A model generated the notes under the pieces. That model was not told where the DNA came from. It saw only the letters and a program-made list of their open reading frames with translations, and ran no database searches. Shown one piece after another: positions 53,667 to 62,985 of a stretch of DNA of 64,000 bases (position 1 is its first letter; every line of letters starts with the position of its first letter). Source of the DNA: Arthrobacter terrae (GTDB lineage Bacteria > Actinomycetota > Actinomycetes > Actinomycetales > Micrococcaceae); assembly GCF_015708085.1 (NCBI RefSeq), contig NZ_JADNYM010000004.1:124001-188000 (forward strand), written 5' to 3'. The position numbers were made by a program, and so were the translations under genes.

Positions 53667-54452
53667 TCAGTCGATGACTGCCCCAAGGGCCTGAAGGCCA
53701 TGGGCGCCGCACTCGTCCAGATATTCGCTGAAATACGTCGCGATGGCGTTTCGCGCACAGTTCCCGGCGCGCGTGCTGTCTCCGGCTACGATCGCGGCAA
53801 AGATCGCCTGATCGCGTTCCAGGGAGTCCGTCATGGCACGGCTTTTGTCCGTGGCCCGGCCCATCCTGTCGTCCATCAGTTTCAGGATTGACCCGGAGAC
53901 AGCCTGGCCGCAGATCTGCAGCAGATCGTTCTGGCTCGCGGCCCAAACGGTGGCGTGAAAGTCCAGATCGGCACGGTTGAAGCTCTCCGAGCCGTTCACC
54001 ACCTCGGCTTCCATCACTGCGATGGCTTCGCCCATCGTCGCCACCTGCTCGTCGGTCCGCAGCGCCGCGGCGAGCTGGCAGGCGGAGCTTTCCAGCACAA
54101 TGCGAAACTGCACCAGTTGGGACAGCGATAGCGATGCGACCCGTGCCATGGTGCTGAAAGACCGGCCCAGGACGTCCGGCGATGGTGCCAGGATTTCCGC
54201 GCCGCCGCGGCCGCCTGGCCGGGAAGCAATTAGACCTTGGGCCTGGAGCACCCGCAAAGCCTCGCGGATAGTGGACCGGCTTACGGAAAACTGCACCATG
54301 AGCTCGCGTTCGCTGGGCAGCCGCTGGCCGGGGTGGACCTCGCCGCCTACAATGGCTTGCTCAATTTGCTCAACTACGCGTTCGTAGGTCAGCACGGGAA
54401 CGACGGGCGAGAATGTAACAGCAGCAGGTCCGGGGGAGCTCAGCGGATTCAT
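53667..54452 (-). CDS. FadR-type GntR regulator
   Basis: 261-aa regulator. Winged helix at about residues 22-90 (YERVVEQIEQAIVGGEVHPGQRLPSERELM, FSVSRSTIREALRVLQAQGLI) and FCD domain (LVQFRIVLESSACQLAAAL, DFHATVWAASQNDLL). It is divergent from a peptide-type ABC operon. TGGTCAGACCA lies 44 bp upstream of its start and recurs before the aldehyde dehydrogenase, so I infer one regulon from 54593 to the right edge. Confidence 0.93.
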   Translation of the reverse strand: MNPLSSPGPAAVTFSPVVPVLTYERVVEQIEQAIVGGEVHPGQRLPSERELMVQFSVSRSTIREALRVLQAQGLIASRPGGRGGAEILAPSPDVLGRSFSTMARVASLSLSQLVQFRIVLESSACQLAAALRTDEQVATMGEAIAVMEAEVVNGSESFNRADLDFHATVWAASQNDLLQICGQAVSGSILKLMDDRMGRATDKSRAMTDSLERDQAIFAAIVAGDSTRAGNCARNAIATYFSEYLDECGAHGLQALGAVID

Positions 54453-54494
54453 GGAAATCTTTCGGTAGTTTGGGCAAACTCAGGAAAGAAATAG

Positions 54495-54507
54495 CTGGTC
54501 AGACCAG
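54495..54507. promoter_or_regulatory. Operator palindrome, left copy
   Basis: CTGGTCAGACCAG is a perfect 13-bp palindrome between the divergent regulator and binding-protein genes. TGG-n5-CCA is the general form of GntR/FadR operators. The same core occurs at 62750-62760. Confidence 0.65.
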
Positions 54508-54592
54508 TGAACTAGGTAGCATTAGTGCCTTGTAGTGATGTTATATGGATCACATCGCTTTAGAACCCCGGACCAGCCGATGGAGCCATCTC

Positions 54593-56110
54593 ATGCGCCG
54601 AACGAAGCATTACAGACTGGCAGCTGCGGTGCTGCTGGCCGCCGCAATGTCCCTGACCGCGTGTTCCGCCGGCTCCAGTGGCGGATCGGAGGCGAAGAGC
54701 GCAGGTAAAACCTCCTTAACCGTCGCCCTGACCGGGCCGCCCACCAATCTGGATTTCACCAGGACAGCTGGTGCCGCCATCCCGCAGGCGCTGATGTCCA
54801 ATGTGTATGAGGGCCTGGTAAAGATTGATCAGGACGGCAGGATTCAGCCCTCGCTGGCCGAGTCCTGGACGCTCAGTGACGACCGAAAGACGTACACATT
54901 CAAGCTGCATCCCGGGGTGACGTTCTCCAACGGAGAGGCCTTCACCGCCGACGACGTCAAGTTCAGTCTGGAACGCGTGAAGACGGGGTGGGTCTCGAGT
55001 CTGAAGACGAAAATGGACGTGGTGGATTCCATTGATGTTCTCAGCGACTCCGAGGTCGAGGTCAAACTGAGCCGTCCCAGCAACGCCTGGCTGTTCGACA
55101 TGGGTACCCCGGTCGGGGCCATGTTTGATCCGTCCGGAGTACAGGATCTGGCGAACAAGCCCGTCGGCACCGGTCCGTTCACCGTTGAATCCTGGAAACC
55201 CGGTGAAGCCATCGCGATGACGGCCCGCGATAAATACTGGGGTCAGGCGCCAAAGGTGAAGACCCTAACCCTGCGCTACTTCGCTGACGCGACAGCGACG
55301 ACAAATGCGCTCCGTTCAGGCGACGTAGACGTTGTGTACAACATGCAGGCCCCGGAGCTGCTGCCAACCTTCGAATCGGACAAGTCCTTCCAGATTCTGG
55401 ATGGCACATCCAATGGCAAGGTGGAACTGACCATGAATAACAAGGTGGCCCCGTTCAACGACGTGCGGGTGCGCCGGGCCGTTATGTACGCCATTGACCG
55501 CAAAGCCGTGCTGGATACCGCGTGGAGCGGCCACGGCACGTTGGTGGGAGCTCCCGTTCCACCCACCGATCCTTACTACGAGGATCTAAATGGGGTCTAC
55601 CCCCACGATCCGGGAAAGGCCAAGGCACTGCTGAAGGAAGCCGGCGCGGAGAACCTAAAGATCACCTTTACCGTTCCCACCCGCCCCTACGCCACGGCTG
55701 TTTCGCAGATCGTGGTTTCCGAGCTGGCCGACGTGGGCATTGACGCCACGATCGAAACCGCCGAATTCCCTGCGGTGTGGCTGGACAAGGTATTTACCAA
55801 GCATGATTATCAGATGTCAGTGATCCTGGCAGTGGAAAGCCGTGACCTGTTGACTGCCTTCAATAACCCGAATTACTACATCGGCTATGACAACTCCAAG
55901 ATCAAAGACCTGGCGCAGACGGCAGACGCCGCGGATGAGGCCGGTTACGTGGAAGGGATGAAGAAGGTTGTCCGCACCATCACCGATGATGCGGCAGTTG
56001 ACGTCCTGTTCCTCTTCCCGAATCTGATCGTGGCTAAGGCCGACGTAACGGGGCTGCCGAAGAACTCTGTCACCGAGGCGCTGGACCTAACGGCCGCAGG
56101 CTGGAAGTAG
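54593..56110 (+). CDS. Peptide-type ABC substrate-binding lipoprotein
   Basis: 505-aa family 5 binding protein. Signal peptide (HYRLAAAVLLAAAMS) with lipobox LTAC. NVYEGLVKIDQDGRIQPSLAESWTLSDDRKTYTFKLHPGVTFSNGE and the VRRAVMYAIDRKAVLD stretch are typical. ATG 54593 is chosen because the signal peptide begins there; an upstream in-frame start at 54545 would add 16 residues. It heads an operon with two permeases, a double ATPase and an amidase, so an amide or peptide-like compound is the likely cargo. Confidence 0.94.
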   Translation: MRRTKHYRLAAAVLLAAAMSLTACSAGSSGGSEAKSAGKTSLTVALTGPPTNLDFTRTAGAAIPQALMSNVYEGLVKIDQDGRIQPSLAESWTLSDDRKTYTFKLHPGVTFSNGEAFTADDVKFSLERVKTGWVSSLKTKMDVVDSIDVLSDSEVEVKLSRPSNAWLFDMGTPVGAMFDPSGVQDLANKPVGTGPFTVESWKPGEAIAMTARDKYWGQAPKVKTLTLRYFADATATTNALRSGDVDVVYNMQAPELLPTFESDKSFQILDGTSNGKVELTMNNKVAPFNDVRVRRAVMYAIDRKAVLDTAWSGHGTLVGAPVPPTDPYYEDLNGVYPHDPGKAKALLKEAGAENLKITFTVPTRPYATAVSQIVVSELADVGIDATIETAEFPAVWLDKVFTKHDYQMSVILAVESRDLLTAFNNPNYYIGYDNSKIKDLAQTADAADEAGYVEGMKKVVRTITDDAAVDVLFLFPNLIVAKADVTGLPKNSVTEALDLTAAGWK

Positions 56111-56114
56111 CTCA

Positions 56115-57062
56115 ATGGTCGTGCGGCTCGCGGTCAACGTGGTCAGGTTCATTGTGACCTTTTTCGTGGCCACGGTGGCCGTGTTCGCACTCATGCGGGC
56201 CATCCCCGGAGATCCGGCCCAAATATCCCTGGGAGTCAACGCTTCGCCGGAATTACTGGCCCAGACCCGGCGGGAGTTCGGGACGGACCGGCCCCTGATT
56301 GCACAGTACTTCGACTGGGTGAGCGGCCTTCCGCAGGGCCACTTCGGCGTCTCCTTCGTGACCCGGCGGGACATCAGCGACATGATTGCCGACCGGGTAC
56401 AGGTAAGCCTGATCCTGGTGATTCTTTCGATGATCGTGGCGCTGCTTATCGCCGTCCCCTTCGGCACCTTGGCTGCCGTCAGGCACCGCCGGACCAGCGG
56501 AATCCTGATCAGTGGAATCAGCCAGCTGGGGGTAGCCATTCCGGGCTTTCTCGCCGGGATCATGCTCGTTGTGGTATTTGCCGTCGGCTTGGGGTGGCTC
56601 CCGGCCAACGGCTGGACACCGCCGGGTCAGGACTTCGGCGATTTCGCCAGTCGGATTGTCCTGCCGGTGGTGGCCTTGGCTTCTGTGCAGGGTGCCATCC
56701 TGACGCGGTATGTGCGCTCGGCCGTACTCGAAGTGATGAGTGAGGACTATTTGCGGACGGCGCGGGCCAAGGGACTGGGCAAACTGGAAGCGCTGGTGAG
56801 GCACGGGCTGCGCAACGCCTCGATTCCCGTCCTGACCGTCACCAGCATTCAGCTGGCAGCGCTGATCATTGGAGCCGTAGTCGTAGAGCGCGTCTTCGTT
56901 ATCCCCGGTCTGGGATCCATGCTGCTGGACGCCGTGGGCAACCGCGATATGCTCTCTGTCCAGTCCGTGGTCATGGTGCTGGTAGCGATCACATTGATCA
57001 TTAACCTGATTGTTGACACGCTGTACACGGTTCTGGACCCGCGTATCCGGAAGCAGGCGTAA
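56115..57062 (+). CDS. Peptide-type ABC transporter permease, DppB-like
   Basis: 315-aa inner-membrane permease with six predicted segments; FVATVAVFALMRAIPGDPAQISLG near the start and the EAA loop SEDYLRTARAKGLGKLEALVRHGLRNAS. It begins 4 nt after the binding protein and overlaps the next permease by 1 nt. Confidence 0.95.
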   Translation: MVVRLAVNVVRFIVTFFVATVAVFALMRAIPGDPAQISLGVNASPELLAQTRREFGTDRPLIAQYFDWVSGLPQGHFGVSFVTRRDISDMIADRVQVSLILVILSMIVALLIAVPFGTLAAVRHRRTSGILISGISQLGVAIPGFLAGIMLVVVFAVGLGWLPANGWTPPGQDFGDFASRIVLPVVALASVQGAILTRYVRSAVLEVMSEDYLRTARAKGLGKLEALVRHGLRNASIPVLTVTSIQLAALIIGAVVVERVFVIPGLGSMLLDAVGNRDMLSVQSVVMVLVAITLIINLIVDTLYTVLDPRIRKQA

Positions 57063-57976
57063 TGTCCGAACCCACAGCGGCCGAATCCGTGCCGCAGTTC
57101 TCCCTTCCCGGACTGGAGCCGGGTCCGGAGCCGGCCGCAGTCGTTGCTCGGCGCGGCCGCCGGAAAGTCTCCGCCACCTTGATCGTTGGCGCCGCCGTCG
57201 TCGTGCTGGTGGTGCTTGCCGCTCTGGTCTCCTTCTTCTGGACCCCGTACGACCCGGTCAAGGCGTTCCCCGTCGACCGGCTCCAGGGCTCCAGCGCTGC
57301 GCATCTGATGGGCACGGACAGGTACGGCCGGGACGTGTTCTCGGGCATCCTGTACGGTGCGCGGATAACGCTGATGGTGGGACTGATCTCTGTCGGGATC
57401 GCGCTTGTGATCGGCACACCGCTGGGCATCCTGGCCGGAATGCGCGGCGGCTTTACTGAGGAAGCCACCATGCGCGGGGCGGACATTCTGCTGGCCTTTC
57501 CGGCGCTGCTGGTCGCTATTATGTTCGGCGCCGTTTTTGGTGCCAGCACGACGACGGCGATGGTCGCCATCGGGATAGGCTCCATTCCGGGCTTTGCGCG
57601 GGTTGCCCGGAGCGGCACCTTGCAGGTGATGAGCACCGAATATGTACTCGCCGCACGGGCGTCCAGCCAGAATTCGTTCCGCATCGCCCGCCGGCACGTG
57701 CTGCCCAACATCGCCGGCATGGTGGTGGTCCAGTGCTCCGTAACCTTCGCGCTCGCGGTGCTGGCCGAAGCCGCGCTGTCCTTCCTTGGCCTGGGCACCC
57801 CGCCCCCGGTTCCGTCATGGGGACGCATGCTGCAGGAATCTCAGCAGTTCCTGGGCACATTCCCGATGCTGGCGGTGTGGCCCGGAGCGGCCATCGCCGT
57901 CGCAGTGCTGGGATTCAATCTGCTCGGCGACGGGCTGCGGGACAAATTTGATCCAAAGCTTAATGGAGAGCGGTAG
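57062..57976 (+). CDS. Peptide-type ABC transporter permease, DppC-like
   Basis: 304-aa inner-membrane permease. A charged N-terminal stretch of about 38 residues precedes the first membrane segment. LMGTDRYGRDVFSGILYGARITLMVG and ALSFLGLGTPPPVPSWGRML are DppC signatures. It pairs with the DppB-like protein. Confidence 0.95.
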   Translation: MSEPTAAESVPQFSLPGLEPGPEPAAVVARRGRRKVSATLIVGAAVVVLVVLAALVSFFWTPYDPVKAFPVDRLQGSSAAHLMGTDRYGRDVFSGILYGARITLMVGLISVGIALVIGTPLGILAGMRGGFTEEATMRGADILLAFPALLVAIMFGAVFGASTTTAMVAIGIGSIPGFARVARSGTLQVMSTEYVLAARASSQNSFRIARRHVLPNIAGMVVVQCSVTFALAVLAEAALSFLGLGTPPPVPSWGRMLQESQQFLGTFPMLAVWPGAAIAVAVLGFNLLGDGLRDKFDPKLNGER

Positions 57977-57980
57977 CCTC

Positions 57981-59819
57981 GTGACGACGTCCATGAACCC
58001 TTCCTCGTCGATCAACACCGAAGCTGACGCAGCAGCGGATCCGCTGCTGCAGGTCACCGGTCTCAGTGTCGCCAGCAGGGACCGCCAACTGGTGCAGGGG
58101 TTCAATCTAACGATGAACCGGGGCGAGCGGGTGGGGCTGATCGGTGAATCCGGCTCGGGGAAGTCCATGACCAGCACCGCCCTGATGGGGCTGCTGCCGG
58201 AGGGCGTCAACGCCGTCGGCACCGTGCGGCTGGCCGGCCGGGAAGGCAACCTGCTGACCGCTTCGGACCGGCAAATGTGTCGGATCCGCGGGAATGACAT
58301 GACCATGGTGTTTCAAGAACCTCTGACGGCATTGAACCCGCTGATGAAAGTGGGGCCGCAGGTAGCTGAGGTGATGGTCAAGCACAAAAATGTTACCGGG
58401 CGGCGTGCGGCGAAGAATAAGGCGGTTGCGATGCTTGCGAGCGTCCGGTTGCCCGATCCGGCACAGGCCGCCCAAGCATATCCACATCAGCTTTCGGGCG
58501 GCCAGCGGCAGCGTGTCATGTTGGCCATGGCACTGGCCAACGATCCTGAACTACTGCTCTGCGATGAACCAACGACCGCCTTGGACGTTACCGTGCAGCG
58601 GCAGGTGCTGGATCTGATCCTGGAGTCGGTACGGCAGCGCGGTACGGGGCTGTTGTTTATCACCCACGATCTCTCCGTCGTAGCAAATGTCTGCGATCGG
58701 GTGCTGGTAATGAATAAGGGAGTGGTGGTGGAGGAGGGCTCCGCGGCGGAGGTTTTTACCCGACCCCGGCATGCCTACACCCGTGGCCTGTTGGCGGCCT
58801 CTGATCTGGATGCCTCCGATGAGGACGGCAGGCTTTTCACCGTAGCGTCTGCCGCGGCATACGTCCCGCCGAAGATAAAGGAAGTACTGGCTCCGATGCC
58901 AGCGGCCACTCTGCGGGCGCCCCGGTCCCAGGTCCCGGAAAGTCATGGCAGCCCGGGAGGGCCCGCTACTGGTGTGGAACCGGTGATCAGCGTAAAGAAC
59001 CTGGTACGCACTTATCAGCGCGGACGAACGTCGCTATTCGCAAAGCCGCTCGAAGTGCAAGCCTTGCGCGGGATTTCCTTCGACGTGCAGGCTGGCCAAC
59101 GTTTTGGCGTGGTGGGGGAATCCGGCTCCGGGAAGTCCACTCTGCTGCGGATCCTGGCTGGACTGGACCAGCCGACCTCCGGTAGCGTCCGGGTGGCCGG
59201 CAACGAGGTAGCGGGAGCCCGCGAAAGCGCACTGGTCGATCTTCGGCGCCAGCTCCAGATTGTCTTCCAGGACCCCATGGGTTCGCTCAACCCGCGGATG
59301 CGGGTGCAGGAGATCATCGCCGAACCGCTACTCGCCCCCGGCCAGAAGGTGGACAGTGCTCGGCAGCGCAGGCTCGTTGCCCAGATGCTGGCCGCGGTGG
59401 ATCTGCCCGCGGACTCGGCCGGGCGGTTTCCGCATCAGTTTTCCGGCGGCCAGCGGCAGCGGATTTCCATTGCGCGTGCGCTGATCTGCGAACCGCGGAT
59501 CCTGGTGGCGGACGAGCCGGTGAGTGCACTGGACGTTTCGGTCCGCGCCCAAGTGTTGAATCTGCTCTCCGATCTGGTGGACCAGTATCAGCTGACGCTG
59601 GTTTTTGTCTCGCACGATCTGGGCGTGGTCCGGCACATCTGCGACAACGTCGTCGTGATGAATCAGGGGGAAATCGTGGAAAGCGGTGCTACCGAGCAGA
59701 TCTACGAGCACCCCCAGCATGAGTACACCCGCACCCTGGTCGGCGCCTCGATGTCGCTGCGGTCGGAACTGGCGGCCCGTGCCGCGCAAAGTAAAGGAAG
59801 ATTCCATGCCAACCTTTAG
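57981..59819 (+). CDS. Peptide-type ABC double ATPase
   Basis: 612-aa protein with two ATPase domains: GESGSGKSM, LSGGQRQRVMLAMAL and LCDEPTTALDVT in the first; GESGSGKST, FSGGQRQRISIARAL and VADEPVSALDVS in the second, joined by a linker near residues 280-325. GTG 57981 is taken as start, behind GGAGAGCGG; ATG 57993 is possible. Powers the importer. Its end overlaps the amidase start by 14 nt. Confidence 0.94.
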   Translation: MTTSMNPSSSINTEADAAADPLLQVTGLSVASRDRQLVQGFNLTMNRGERVGLIGESGSGKSMTSTALMGLLPEGVNAVGTVRLAGREGNLLTASDRQMCRIRGNDMTMVFQEPLTALNPLMKVGPQVAEVMVKHKNVTGRRAAKNKAVAMLASVRLPDPAQAAQAYPHQLSGGQRQRVMLAMALANDPELLLCDEPTTALDVTVQRQVLDLILESVRQRGTGLLFITHDLSVVANVCDRVLVMNKGVVVEEGSAAEVFTRPRHAYTRGLLAASDLDASDEDGRLFTVASAAAYVPPKIKEVLAPMPAATLRAPRSQVPESHGSPGGPATGVEPVISVKNLVRTYQRGRTSLFAKPLEVQALRGISFDVQAGQRFGVVGESGSGKSTLLRILAGLDQPTSGSVRVAGNEVAGARESALVDLRRQLQIVFQDPMGSLNPRMRVQEIIAEPLLAPGQKVDSARQRRLVAQMLAAVDLPADSAGRFPHQFSGGQRQRISIARALICEPRILVADEPVSALDVSVRAQVLNLLSDLVDQYQLTLVFVSHDLGVVRHICDNVVVMNQGEIVESGATEQIYEHPQHEYTRTLVGASMSLRSELAARAAQSKGRFHANL

Positions 59820-61260
59820 CTCCACCGAACTCCACGGACTCAGCGCACGGGAGCTTAGCGCCGGTTTTGCCGCGGGGGAGCTGTCCCCGGTGGACGTATG
59901 CGTCGCCGTCATTGAGTGCATCGAGGATCGCGAGCCGGTGCTCAACGCTCTCTATGTGTTTGACCCTGATGCAGCCATCCAGGCCGCACGGGCAAGTGAA
60001 AACCGGTGGAAGAAGGGACAACAGCTCAGTGCCTTGGACGGTGTCCCCGTTACGGTCAAAGAGAATATCGCCAGGATCGGTGTGCCGATGCCCGGTGGAA
60101 CGGCGCTGCCGAACCCGAAGGTAGCCACCGCCAATGCTCCTGTCACTGACCGCATTTTAGAAGGTGGCGCAGTCATTATGGGCTCCACCACTATGCCGGA
60201 CTGGGGCATGTTGTCCTCCGGAGTCTCCAGTCTGCACGGCGTCACGCGCAGCGCTTGGAACCACGACTGGACCACGGGTGGTTCCAGCGCCGGTGCCGGG
60301 GCAGCAGCGGCCGCAGGGTACGGTCCCCTGCATGTCGGAACAGATATCGGTGGCTCCATCCGCCTGCCGGGCACGTGGCAGGGACTGGCCACGCTCAAAC
60401 CCAGTGCGGGGCTGATCCCCCTCGACGCGCCGTATCCCGGCAGGGTGGCCGGCCCGCTTGCCCGGTCAGTTGCCGACGCGGCGTTGTTCATGACGCTGCT
60501 GGCCAAACCCGATAACCGTGACTACACGGCCCGCCCCTACCCGCCCATGAACTGGCTGGACCGGTACCCGGACCACACTGGATTTCCTTTTGCAGATGGA
60601 CATGATTCCGGATTGAAGGTGCCGGGGCTAAAGGTCGCGCTGCAGACGGACGCCGGCGTCGGCGCAGCGGTGGACCCGGAGGTCCTGGCCGCGGTTGCAG
60701 CCGTGGCGGACGTGTTTGCGGCGGCAGGGGCGGAGGTCAAAATGCTTGGGGCGTTCATCCATCAGGGCATGCTGGACGGTCTGGATAACTTTTGGCGGAC
60801 CCGCTCGTGGGCCGACTACAGCGTCCTGCCGCCGGAGCAGCAGGAGATGGTGCTGCCCTACATTGCACGCTGGTGCTCACGCGGCGCCCGGTTCGATGGC
60901 GCGCAGACAATCCGGAACTTTAACCGGATAGCCCAAATGCAGAAGGTGACGCTTGGGGCCACGGCCGCGTTCGACGTCGTCCTTTCACCTGTCGCGCCGA
61001 TGGCGGCATTCCCTGCCGAACAGCCGATGCCGGTTGATGACCCGGATAGCACGATGGCCCATATCGGCTTTACGGTCCCGTACAACATGTCAGGGCAGCC
61101 AGCCGCGACGGTGAACTGCGGGTTTACGCAGGATGGGCGCCCGATCGGCGTACAAATGGCAGGACCCATAGGCGCGGACGCCGATGTTCTGCGCGCCGCG
61201 GCCTGGTACGAATCGGTCCGTCCGGCCGCCGCCGTACCCGACTGGTCATCTTTGGCCTAG
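59806..61260 (+). CDS. Amidase, amidase-signature family
   Basis: 484-aa amide hydrolase with complete triad Lys85 (VTVKEN), Ser160 (TTGGSSAG) and Ser184 (DIGGSIR). It is the last gene of the importer operon, so it most likely hydrolyses the imported amide to acid plus ammonia or amine. It is not close to the amidase at 2784. It ends 3 bp from the convergent aldehyde dehydrogenase, with no terminator between them. Confidence 0.94.
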   Translation: MPTFSSTELHGLSARELSAGFAAGELSPVDVCVAVIECIEDREPVLNALYVFDPDAAIQAARASENRWKKGQQLSALDGVPVTVKENIARIGVPMPGGTALPNPKVATANAPVTDRILEGGAVIMGSTTMPDWGMLSSGVSSLHGVTRSAWNHDWTTGGSSAGAGAAAAAGYGPLHVGTDIGGSIRLPGTWQGLATLKPSAGLIPLDAPYPGRVAGPLARSVADAALFMTLLAKPDNRDYTARPYPPMNWLDRYPDHTGFPFADGHDSGLKVPGLKVALQTDAGVGAAVDPEVLAAVAAVADVFAAAGAEVKMLGAFIHQGMLDGLDNFWRTRSWADYSVLPPEQQEMVLPYIARWCSRGARFDGAQTIRNFNRIAQMQKVTLGATAAFDVVLSPVAPMAAFPAEQPMPVDDPDSTMAHIGFTVPYNMSGQPAATVNCGFTQDGRPIGVQMAGPIGADADVLRAAAWYESVRPAAAVPDWSSLA

Positions 61261-61263
61261 CCA

Positions 61264-62712
61264 TCACGGCCTGATCATCGCCATCCGGGTGACTGTGAAT
61301 TCTTCGATGGCAAAGCGCGGACCTTCGCGTCCGCTCCCGGAATCCTTTACGCCGCCGTACGGCATAATATCGGAGCGGAATCCTGGTATTTCATTAACCA
61401 CCACGCCGCCGGCATCCAAAGTGTTGATGGCGTGGAATGCTGCTTCCAAAGACTTTGTATAAATGGCCGCCTGCAGGCCGTAGCGTGAGCTGTTTACCAG
61501 CTCTATGGCTGCCGCGACGTCGGGAACGCGCGCCAGGCAGACCACAGGTCCAAAGATCTCCTCGCACCAAAGCTGGGCCTCATACGGAACGTCGGCCACA
61601 ACGGTCGGCGCAATGCTTCGGCCGGTAAGGGTGCCGCCGGCCAGGACCCGCGCGCCGCCGGCAACCGCGTCCGCTAGCCAATCGGTGATCCGGCGGGTGG
61701 ACGCTGCATTGATCAGGGGCGCCACCCTGGTGGCTTCGTCGCGGGGATCCCCGACGCGGACTTCATCAAGTCGTGCCAGCAGGGCTTGCTCGAATTCATC
61801 CGCGATGGACTGCACCAGCACGATGCGCTGCACCGAGATGCAGGCCTGACCATTGGCGTAAAAACCGCCGCGGATTACGGCATCCACCGCATCCGCCAGC
61901 ACCGCGTCGGAGGCGACGATCAGCCCGGTGTTGGACCCAAGCTCCAGAACAGCCTTCCGCGGGGCTGCGTCCCGGGCAATCTGATGCCCGACGGCGGCGG
62001 AACCGGTAAAGGAGACGACCGCTGCCCGCGGGTCGGACACCAAGGCTTCGCCGACATCGATCCCGCCGGTGATCAGCTGGACGGCAGCGGCACTGATGTC
62101 ATGCTTGATTAGGACTTCGCGGATCAAGTGCACCGCCCAGAGCGTGGCCAGCGGAGTGTTTGGTGCGGGTTTAATGATGATGGGACAGCCGGCAGCTATT
62201 GCCGGGGCCAGTTTGTGACTGGCCAGCAGGAGCGGATAGTTGAACCCCGTGATGCCAACCACAACCCCGGCAGGACGGCGGGTCCAGTAGCCGATCATGC
62301 CCTCGCCGAGCGGCTGAAGATCCAGCGGCACGGTTTCGCCATGGGTATGAGCCACCTCTTCTGCGCTGGCCGCCCACGTCGTCAGGGAACGGGCCACCTC
62401 AGTTCGGCAGTCCACACGCGGCTTCCCTGTTTCGAGCACTAGCAGATTCTCGAGTCCGGTGCTCTGCGCGGCAAGCGAGTCATGGATGGCCAGCAGAAGT
62501 GCACGCTTTTTTCCCGTGCTCAAAGTAGCCATTTCTGCCCGCGCGGTGTGTGCGGCAGCCAACGCGCGGCGGGCATGACCGACGTTGCCTACTGGGGAGT
62601 CGGCCACGGCGGAACCATCGTAGGGGAACGAGATCTGCTGGTGGTCTTGGCAGGGGAGCCAGCCGTCGCCAACCGGAAGGCCGTCCGGATACGGAATCGT
62701 GAAGGAGGACAT
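61264..62712 (-). CDS. NAD(P)-dependent aldehyde dehydrogenase
   Basis: 482-aa enzyme of the ALDH superfamily oxidising an aldehyde to the acid. Catalytic Cys291 is in NGQACIS, the general base Glu257 in LELGS, and Asn158 and Lys181 are in GFNYP and IIIKPAP. The usual LELGG reads LELGS here. The ATG at 62712 is 38 bp from the TGGTCTGACCA palindrome, so it probably shares the regulon of the amidase operon. The substrate is unknown; benzaldehyde- or semialdehyde-type compounds are possible. Confidence 0.94.
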   Translation of the reverse strand: MSSFTIPYPDGLPVGDGWLPCQDHQQISFPYDGSAVADSPVGNVGHARRALAAAHTARAEMATLSTGKKRALLLAIHDSLAAQSTGLENLLVLETGKPRVDCRTEVARSLTTWAASAEEVAHTHGETVPLDLQPLGEGMIGYWTRRPAGVVVGITGFNYPLLLASHKLAPAIAAGCPIIIKPAPNTPLATLWAVHLIREVLIKHDISAAAVQLITGGIDVGEALVSDPRAAVVSFTGSAAVGHQIARDAAPRKAVLELGSNTGLIVASDAVLADAVDAVIRGGFYANGQACISVQRIVLVQSIADEFEQALLARLDEVRVGDPRDEATRVAPLINAASTRRITDWLADAVAGGARVLAGGTLTGRSIAPTVVADVPYEAQLWCEEIFGPVVCLARVPDVAAAIELVNSSRYGLQAAIYTKSLEAAFHAINTLDAGGVVVNEIPGFRSDIMPYGGVKDSGSGREGPRFAIEEFTVTRMAMIRP

Positions 62713-62749
62713 TTTGCGCGCTTCCTATCGCCACCACACTAATCCGTAA

Positions 62750-62760
62750 TGGTCTGACCA
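62750..62760. promoter_or_regulatory. Operator palindrome, right copy
   Basis: TGGTCTGACCA, the reverse complement of the core at 54496-54506. It is 38 bp upstream of the aldehyde dehydrogenase and in the region shared with the divergent LeuB-like gene. The remaining 62761-62985 shows no further gene. Confidence 0.6.
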
Positions 62761-62985
62761 GTAATTCTCACAGGCTACCGAAGCAGCAAGTCCACGGTCA
62801 ACGACCGGGAAACACGCTGCCGACACGCCGCACGTTTTCGGACAGACATTGACAGTTTTACCCCCCGCGGGGCAAAGTCCGTAGTGAGCGGACAACCTGG
62901 GGTTCAACAGCCACCCATCCGGAATTCTATGCTGACCGATAATGCTTGTGCAGCCGCACTCATCTGACGTGCAAGGAGGCATTCC

